From assembly GCA_947462525.1 (NCBI GenBank), contig CANHPK010000004.1, forward strand, positions 1 to 18,074: a stretch of DNA of 18,074 nucleotides. Direction: 5' to 3'. Numbering within the stretch: the first letter of the stretch is position 1; every line of letters starts with the position of its first letter. The stretch comes from Roseiflexaceae bacterium (GTDB lineage Bacteria; Chloroflexota; Chloroflexia; Chloroflexales; Roseiflexaceae). The position numbers and the translations under genes were made by a program. Below the pieces are notes generated by a model. It made no database searches. It was not told where the DNA came from and saw only the letters and a program-made list of their open reading frames with translations. Below are positions 12,716 through 18,074 of this stretch, one piece after another.

Positions 12716-14599
12716 GTGCATCGCTTTGTATCATTCACAACATATCCCGCCCGCATGATTTTTTGGCTCTCTACTGCGCTCCTGATAGCGACGGGGAGTG
12801 GCCACTTCTATGCCAGCGACGAAGAAAAGATGTTCGCCACTACGCTCCGCATGTGGGACGCCTTCCGTGCCGTGTTCGACCCGAGTGTCGTGGCTGAGCG
12901 CCCCATCCTCAGCGTCTATGGACCCATGCAGTCCCTGATTGCACTGCTCACCCTGCCCATGGGGGCGCTCTTGAGCGCGGTCGGTCCAACCGAAATGAAC
13001 GCCTGGCTCGTCCGCATCCCAGCGACCTGGGGCAATGCCGCCATCGTCGCCGCTGTCGGTACCCTGCTCGGGTGGTTGGTGAGTCAACGCATGCAACGAC
13101 CGTCCATTGGTGCGGCGGTCGCCCTCACCTACATCGTCGGGACGCCTGCGTTGTCGTACGCCAGTAGCTTTTTTTCTGAACCCGACGCATCGCTGTGGCT
13201 GTTGTGTGCCGCACTACCCGTCTTGGTAGCGAGCGATACGCGGCTTTCGCCACGCAGCATCGTCTTGAGTGGATTCGCCTGCTTGCCAGCGATACTGGCC
13301 AAAGTCGCCGTCGCGCCCGCCGTCGCCGTCATTGCCGTCTGTGTAGGCCTGAGTTGTCTACAACGGTGCGACTGGCATACCATTCTCCGCTGGGGTGCGG
13401 GTGCGACGGCTGCACTCGTGGTTTTTCTCGTGTACAACCTCCTCGCCCGTGGCGGGTTGTTGAGCTCGGGCTACAACGCCAATCAGAGCAGTTTTGCGTT
13501 CGATTGGGGGATGATTGGGACGGGGATGTTGGGGCAGTTTTTCAGCCCTGGCAAAAGCATATTTTTGTATGCGCCACTGCTCCTGCTCTGGCCAATCGGC
13601 ATCGTGCTGCTCCGCCGCGACCTGCGGTGGAGCCTGGCACCCCTGGCCATCAGCGGCGCGGTGATTCTGATCCACACCAATGTCGTGTTTTGGCACGGCG
13701 ACGGGGCCTGGGGGCCGCGCTATCTGTTGCTCTGTCTGCCGTTCATGGTGTTGCCGCTGGGTGCCGTCTATGCCTGGCTGGCGGACCAACCACGGCGCAT
13801 CCGTTGGGCAGTCTGTGGGCCACTGATTGTGCTGACCCTGTTGGTCCAAATAGCGGGCCGGGGCATCAATCTGAACGCCTACATCATCGACAGTCGCGAC
13901 GAACAAACCCGCTTTTATACGCCTGCTGCATCACCCATTTTGGGTCACTGGCGCATGCTGGTAGCGCAACTCGCACGCGATTGGCAGATAGCGACTGCAC
14001 CGGGAGTGACCCTCGACGGGTTCGTGTACAGCGAAGGCGACCGCACCGCGGGCGCACAGTTCCCCCGCTTTAGTGCGCCCACGGCGCACATCACAATCCG
14101 CCCTGCAGCTGACGCCCCGCGTGTCTTGCGCACCAGCATCCACACCTGTCTCGCGCCCGAGCAGGCCACACCCGTCAACATCAGTATCGATGGTCAGCTG
14201 CTGGGCACAGTGGCGAGTTGTCCACCACGGAGCATCGCCCTGCTCCTCCGCACCGGGCCACAGCGCGTCACCCTGCAGACCACCGGCGTGCAGGTGGCTG
14301 ACCTGCCCCAACACGATTGGTACCCACGATTGGGTGTGCTGGTGCAGCAGTTGACCGTCACCGCTGACGGTGTGGCCATGCCGGTGCTGGCCAATCCGAC
14401 CCCACCGTCGCAGATGCCCGCCGGACCCAATGCGATGCGCATCTGGGCCAGCGATTCGCGCACGGGGTTCTATGATGTCTGGTGGTCGTACCTGTCCGTC
14501 CCTGCGTCGGCCCCGGTATGGCCCGTCCAGATGGTCATTTGGGCCATTGTCGTGCTCATCGCCGGTGGTGCCTGGTGGCCGCGGCGGCAGTCGGCATGA
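12716..14599 (+). CDS. GT-C fold membrane glycosyltransferase-like protein
   Basis: The GTG at 12716 has a good AGAGG site 6 bases upstream; the next ATG is at 12755. The protein has 627 residues: about ten membrane helices up to residue 380, an extracytoplasmic beta-rich region at about 430-590, and a last helix at about 603-620. An acidic SDEEKMF follows the first helix (34-40), where GT39-type GT-C enzymes carry their catalytic Asp. The FFSPGKSIFLYAPLLLLWP (275-293) and WHGDGAWGPRYLL (326-338) motifs match uncharacterised GT-C membrane proteins I know from environmental bacteria. Such enzymes transfer sugars from polyprenyl-phosphate donors outside the membrane. Donor and acceptor are unknown. 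It overlaps the glycerate kinase gene by ATGA. Confidence 0.75.
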   Translation: MHRFVSFTTYPARMIFWLSTALLIATGSGHFYASDEEKMFATTLRMWDAFRAVFDPSVVAERPILSVYGPMQSLIALLTLPMGALLSAVGPTEMNAWLVRIPATWGNAAIVAAVGTLLGWLVSQRMQRPSIGAAVALTYIVGTPALSYASSFFSEPDASLWLLCAALPVLVASDTRLSPRSIVLSGFACLPAILAKVAVAPAVAVIAVCVGLSCLQRCDWHTILRWGAGATAALVVFLVYNLLARGGLLSSGYNANQSSFAFDWGMIGTGMLGQFFSPGKSIFLYAPLLLLWPIGIVLLRRDLRWSLAPLAISGAVILIHTNVVFWHGDGAWGPRYLLLCLPFMVLPLGAVYAWLADQPRRIRWAVCGPLIVLTLLVQIAGRGINLNAYIIDSRDEQTRFYTPAASPILGHWRMLVAQLARDWQIATAPGVTLDGFVYSEGDRTAGAQFPRFSAPTAHITIRPAADAPRVLRTSIHTCLAPEQATPVNISIDGQLLGTVASCPPRSIALLLRTGPQRVTLQTTGVQVADLPQHDWYPRLGVLVQQLTVTADGVAMPVLANPTPPSQMPAGPNAMRIWASDSRTGFYDVWWSYLSVPASAPVWPVQMVIWAIVVLIAGGAWWPRRQSA

Positions 14600-15933
14600 G
14601 CCGCGAGCGCTACACCACACGGAGTGGTGCACAGCATCCGGCCGGTATGGCCATGGCGCAGATTTTGGCGGCTGCGACGACGGCCGCCGACCCCGGGGTC
14701 CAAATCCGGCGGGTGCTCCGGGCCAGCGACACAACGGTCTGGGTGGCAGACGAAGCGCTCACCCCTGCCCGGGTCATCATCTTGGCGGTCGGCAAAGCAG
14801 CACCCGCGATGGCAGCAGCAGCGCTGGCGGTCCTGGGGGCGCGGGTGAGCCACGGGCTGGTCGTCTACAAAGACATCGACCCGCACACCCCGCGTGACCC
14901 GCGCCTGACCTACCATGCCGCCGGTCATCCGGTACCCGATGCACGCAGTTGTACTGCAGGTGCCGCGGCCTTGGCGTTGCTGGCAGCCGCCGGTGCCGAT
15001 GACCTCGTGCTGGTATTGCTGTCGGGCGGCGGCTCGGCGTTGCTGGTCGACCTCGCCCCCGGTATCAGCTTGCCGATGCTCCAAGCGCTGACACGCCGCT
15101 TGCTCGCCAGTGGGGCCGACATTACGGCAATCAACACCGTGCGCCGGCGCATCGATCGTGTCAAAGGCGGGGGGTTGGCACGCGCCGGCGCGCACACGAC
15201 CCTGCGTACGTTGATCCTGTCGGATGTCATCGGCAACAGCCTGACGGCTATCGCCTCGGGGCCGACGGTCCCCAATCCCGACGACGCCGACGCCGCCCGG
15301 CAGGTCCTGGTAACCGCTGGGATCGATCAGCAGGTCGACCCTGCCGTACTGGCTGCCTGTGCCACCCCCATCACCAGACAACCGGTTGCGCACACGCCCA
15401 CCATCATTGCCGACATCCGCCAATCGCTGGCTGCGGCGAGCGACGCTGCCCGTGCGGCCGGGTACGCACCAACCCTGGTCTCTGCCGCCCTGGCGGGCGA
15501 TGCATTGCAGGCAGGCGCGTCGATTGCAGCACTGCTGCGCGCGCTCCCGCCGTCGCGTCAGCCGCGGTGTCTGTTGTGGGGCGGCGAAACGACGGTCACC
15601 CTGGTGCCACAGCACGGCCACGGCGGCCGCAATCAAACCGTTGCGCTGGCCATTGCACAAGGGATTGCTGGCGGGACCGATGCCCTCGTGGCTGCCTACG
15701 CCACCGATGGCGGCGATGGTCCCACCGATGCCGCAGGCGCCGTGGTAACGGCAACGACGTGGCAACGCGCACAAGACAACGGGCTCGACCCGGCACAGCA
15801 TCTGAGCCAGCACAACGCCTACCCGCTGTTTGCGGCATTGGGTGATCTGCTCATCCCTGGGCCGACGGGCACGAACGTGAATGATGTGGTTGTTGCACTT
15901 GTAGGGAATGATGAATTAGGAATTAGGAATTAG
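14596..15933 (+). CDS. gckA: Glycerate 2-kinase, GckA/TtuD (MOFRL) family
   Basis: The ATG at 14596 overlaps the TGA of the preceding gene (ATGA), indicating translational coupling. An in-frame upstream ATG at 14482 would lie inside that gene and add a non-family Arg-rich leader. The enzyme has 445 residues. It phosphorylates D-glycerate to 2-phosphoglycerate with ATP, feeding lower glycolysis. Motifs are LAVGKAAPAM at 63-72, LVLLLSGGGSALL region at 138-150, INTVRRRIDRVKGGGLA at 179-195, LSDVIGNSLTAIASGPT at 208-224, then the MOFRL domain with GGETTVTL at 329-336, GGRNQTVAL at 343-351, ATDGGDGPTDAAGA at 369-382 and GPTGTNVNDV at 422-431. The usual C terminus ends near VVALVG; the last residues ELGIRN and the stop come from a heptamer repeat. 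Confidence 0.93.
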   Translation: MSRERYTTRSGAQHPAGMAMAQILAAATTAADPGVQIRRVLRASDTTVWVADEALTPARVIILAVGKAAPAMAAAALAVLGARVSHGLVVYKDIDPHTPRDPRLTYHAAGHPVPDARSCTAGAAALALLAAAGADDLVLVLLSGGGSALLVDLAPGISLPMLQALTRRLLASGADITAINTVRRRIDRVKGGGLARAGAHTTLRTLILSDVIGNSLTAIASGPTVPNPDDADAARQVLVTAGIDQQVDPAVLAACATPITRQPVAHTPTIIADIRQSLAAASDAARAAGYAPTLVSAALAGDALQAGASIAALLRALPPSRQPRCLLWGGETTVTLVPQHGHGGRNQTVALAIAQGIAGGTDALVAAYATDGGDGPTDAAGAVVTATTWQRAQDNGLDPAQHLSQHNAYPLFAALGDLLIPGPTGTNVNDVVVALVGNDELGIRN

Positions 15934-15943
15934 GAATTAGGAT
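15913..15943 (+). repeat. Heptamer tandem repeat at the glycerate kinase 3' end
   Basis: The array is GAAT followed by three TAGGAAT units and a last TAGGAT. It encodes ELGIRN plus the TAG stop (15931-15933) of the kinase gene, then runs into a T7 tract (15943-15949). It is the same heptamer as at 11345-11369 and has the same orientation relative to the upstream gene. Confidence 0.9.
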
Positions 15944-15983
15944 TTTTTTGGTGTGCACTGATGATGATGGGATAGCGCTCGAC

Positions 15984-16865
15984 TCAGGAACGGCGAGCCA
16001 CCAAGAGCAAACTCACCCCCAACACCACTGCACCGAGCCACGACAGCGCACTCATGCGTTCGCCGAGGACCCCAACGGCCAACATGGTCGACACCAACGG
16101 CTCGAGCAACGTCAGCGACGCCGCCGTGGTGGCCCCAACAACCGCCAATCCACGCGTATAGAGCACATAACTGAGCACCGTCGGCACCAGTGCTAGGTAC
16201 AGCAACGACAGCCACGGCAGTCCCGTCAACACCACCGGCGTCTGTGTCAGCCCCAAGAGCAGCACCACTGCAGCGACCGACATAATCACCGCCTGGATGG
16301 TCACGGGGTCGGCCTCCGGTGCGACGCGCCGGGTCAACACCGCCAGCAGGCTATAACACAGCCCTGCCGCCACTGCCAGCAGCATACCGATGGGATCGAG
16401 GCGCACCGTCGCTGGGCTACCGCCTATCAACACCACACAGCCGATAATGGCCAGCGCGATGCTGAGGACCTGTGGGGCATGCAAGCGCTCGCCCAACCAG
16501 ACGCGCGCAATACCCAGCGTAAACAACGGTGCGGTGCAAATGTTGAGCAACACGGCATAGGTCAACCCGACGCGCGGGATCGCCGCAAAATAGGTCACAT
16601 GGTACATCGCAAAGGCAAGTCCCGCCGCACCCAGCAGGAGCCCGTGTGTGCGCGTCAGCCCAACCTGCCAGCGTTGCGCCCGCAGCCGGTGCCAGCCCCA
16701 CAACACGGGGACAGCCAAGGCCACCCGGCCGCAGGCAATCAGCAACGGATCAGTGCCGGTCGTCCCTCCGCTGAGCACGGCCACGACCAAGCCTATCGTG
16801 CCCCACAACGTCGCTGCCAACGCAATCGACAGGACCCCCTGCAGATGCCGCGGAGCACTGCTCAT
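15984..16865 (-). CDS. EamA-family (DMT superfamily) transporter
   Basis: This 293-residue protein has about ten membrane helices in two EamA repeats. Motifs include LAATLWGTIGLV near the N terminus, RVGLTYAVLLNICTAPLFTL and LGERLHAPQ closing the first repeat, then LSLLYLALVPTVLSYVLYT, SLTLLEPLVSTMLAV and LGERMSALSWLG closing the second. The paired LGER motifs are a hallmark of the family. It probably exports a metabolite or amino acid; the substrate is not predictable. Its ATG (16863-16865) overlaps the stop of the upstream antiporter gene by ATGA, so the two are translated from one mRNA. It converges on the glycerate kinase gene, leaving 50 bp with the heptamer repeat. Confidence 0.92.
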   Translation of the reverse strand: MSSAPRHLQGVLSIALAATLWGTIGLVVAVLSGGTTGTDPLLIACGRVALAVPVLWGWHRLRAQRWQVGLTRTHGLLLGAAGLAFAMYHVTYFAAIPRVGLTYAVLLNICTAPLFTLGIARVWLGERLHAPQVLSIALAIIGCVVLIGGSPATVRLDPIGMLLAVAAGLCYSLLAVLTRRVAPEADPVTIQAVIMSVAAVVLLLGLTQTPVVLTGLPWLSLLYLALVPTVLSYVLYTRGLAVVGATTAASLTLLEPLVSTMLAVGVLGERMSALSWLGAVVLGVSLLLVARRS

Positions 16866-18055
16866 GCATCAGCTCGTTGCGCTAGCTCCTCGCCACGACT
16901 CAGCAGACGCAGCATAGGTGGCGTGAGCAGCGTCGTTACCAGTGTCATGACAATCAACGCCGAAAAAATCGTGCGGTCGATAGCACCCGCACTCAACGCG
17001 GCACCGGCCAATACCAGGGCCACTTCGCCACGCGACACCATCCCTGCACCGACCATGACCGATCCACGCCAACTCAGGCCGCCCAGTTTGGCACCCAACC
17101 CACCACCGAGCAACTTGGTGATCACTGCCACAACGGTGATAACGACGACCAACAACGGCGTCTCGAGGATGCCGTCGGCACTCGCCTGCAGGCCAATGTT
17201 GACAAAGAAAATCGGGATAAAAAACGCATAGCCCACCGCTGCCGTGCCGTCGTGCGCGATGTGTTTGTGGTCGAGATGCTTGGTCGCCAAAATGCCCAAT
17301 ACATAGGCACCCGTAATCGCTGCCACACTCCCCAGCGACTCGGCGGACCAGGCGTACAACAACACCAGCGCCATCAAGATGGTCAACGCAGTCTCGCGCT
17401 GCGGCAAACGATGCTCAAACCGCACCAACATGGGCAACAATCGATCGCCGACGAACCAGGCAATCGGGAAGAACAAGGTCATTGCCAACAAGGTCAACCC
17501 CAGGTTGCCCGTACTGGTGATCAGGTTCATGACGACGGCAAAAATCAACACCCCGAGCACGTCGTCGATGATTGCCGCGCCCATGATGACGGTCCCCTCG
17601 CGCCTGCGGAACTGACCGAGCTCGCGCAGTGTCTGCGCCGAGATACTGACACTCGTTGCCATCAGTACCGCGCCGATGAGGACACCCTGCGCCCAGGTAA
17701 TCTCGGGGAACGCCAGCATCGCCAGCGACCCACCGACCAGCGGCAACACGACCCCACCTGCGGCCGCCAGAAAGGCTGGTTTGCCCACCGCGCGCATGGC
17801 GACGGTGTCTGTTTCCATCCCGGCCATGAACATCAACAGCACCACGCCGATTTCGGCCATGACGGCGATGGTCTCGGACGGGAGCACCCAGCCCAGCACC
17901 GCCGGCCCGAGCAGCAGACCCACCAAGAGCTCACCAAAGACTGCCGGCATACCGATACGCAGGCTCAACACGCCAGCGATTTTGGCAGAAATCAATATCA
18001 ATGCAATCGGCAATAATTGTTCAACGACGTGGAATGATTCGCTGCCGTGTTCCAT
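16862..18055 (-). CDS. CPA2-family cation/proton antiporter (NapA/KefB-like)
   Basis: The protein is 397 residues, essentially the membrane domain alone with about 12-13 helices and no RCK/TrkA nucleotide-binding tail. Motifs are GELLVGLLLGP at 41-51, LMATSVSISAQTLRELG at 131-147, the ion-binding pair AAIIDDVLG with D164 and D165, FFVNIGL at 283-289 and MVSRGEVALV at 339-348. A DD pair is typical of electrogenic Na+/H+ exchangers such as NapA, and points to Na+ extrusion rather than KefB-type K+ efflux, though this is inference. The ATG at 18053-18055 follows AAAGGGA. It is coupled by ATGA to the EamA transporter. Its promoter lies outside the window. Confidence 0.93.
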   Translation of the reverse strand: MEHGSESFHVVEQLLPIALILISAKIAGVLSLRIGMPAVFGELLVGLLLGPAVLGWVLPSETIAVMAEIGVVLLMFMAGMETDTVAMRAVGKPAFLAAAGGVVLPLVGGSLAMLAFPEITWAQGVLIGAVLMATSVSISAQTLRELGQFRRREGTVIMGAAIIDDVLGVLIFAVVMNLITSTGNLGLTLLAMTLFFPIAWFVGDRLLPMLVRFEHRLPQRETALTILMALVLLYAWSAESLGSVAAITGAYVLGILATKHLDHKHIAHDGTAAVGYAFFIPIFFVNIGLQASADGILETPLLVVVITVVAVITKLLGGGLGAKLGGLSWRGSVMVGAGMVSRGEVALVLAGAALSAGAIDRTIFSALIVMTLVTTLLTPPMLRLLSRGEELAQRADA

Positions 18056-18074
18056 TTTTGTCCCTTTCGAAATA

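Noticed and set aside
11430..12758. Plus-strand open frame of 442 codons opposite pepT
   Set aside because: It mirrors pepT, which shows every zinc ligand, and it runs on through the divergent promoter region.
14482..14595. Upstream ATG for the glycerate kinase
   Set aside because: The extra 38 residues overlap the glycosyltransferase coding region and are not family-like; the ATGA overlap at 14596 is the natural start.
14470..15813. Minus-strand open frame of 447 codons opposite the glycerate kinase gene
   Set aside because: It is an antisense shadow of a GC-rich gene whose plus-strand product has all GckA motifs; its own product is Arg/Gln/Gly-rich with no family.

Overview
The window reads as part of a bacterial chromosome, most likely from a Chloroflexota member (class Chloroflexia is my best guess). 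This rests on the secreted Pro/Thr/Ala-rich protein at 9036-9668, on the mostly GC-rich coding sequence and on the dispersed heptamer and palindromic repeats. No rRNA, tRNA or marker gene is present, so the assignment is tentative. I recognise no transposase, integrase, phage gene or CRISPR array.

Left part (1-4700). A three-gene operon is read leftwards from a good promoter at 4662-4690. It encodes a large membrane-anchored CotH-like kinase with a C-terminal beta-helix (1298-4558), a DUF4956 membrane protein (525-1223) and a VTC-type polyphosphate polymerase cut by the window edge (1-500). This cassette is the most interesting system here. Its parts point to phosphate or polyphosphate chemistry coupled across the membrane to an extracellular protein. 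The gene set recurs in other bacteria as far as I recall, but I know of no defined function. The operon is visibly more AT-rich than the rest of the window.

Middle part (4701-11372). Two DMT-superfamily (EamA) transporters are divergent (4818-5690 minus, 5768-6595 plus). The second converges, across a terminator hairpin, on a large VIT/vWA protein gene (6679-8823 minus) with a near-consensus promoter. Then come a small secreted low-complexity protein (9036-9668 plus), a 344-bp gap with inverted repeats but no gene, and a TerC-family metal exporter (10013-10999 minus). A 373-bp repeat island follows.

Right part (11373-18074). Peptidase T (minus) is divergent from a two-gene operon on the plus strand: a GT-C-like membrane glycosyltransferase and a type-II glycerate 2-kinase, overlapping by ATGA. 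This converges on another ATGA-coupled pair on the minus strand: a CPA2 cation/proton antiporter followed by a third EamA transporter.

The same heptamer repeat (GAATTAG type) sits at the 3' end of both pepT and the glycerate kinase gene, in the same orientation relative to each gene. In the kinase gene it supplies the last six codons and the stop. The unit has period 7 and contains TAG on one strand and TAA on the other, so a few copies close all six reading frames.
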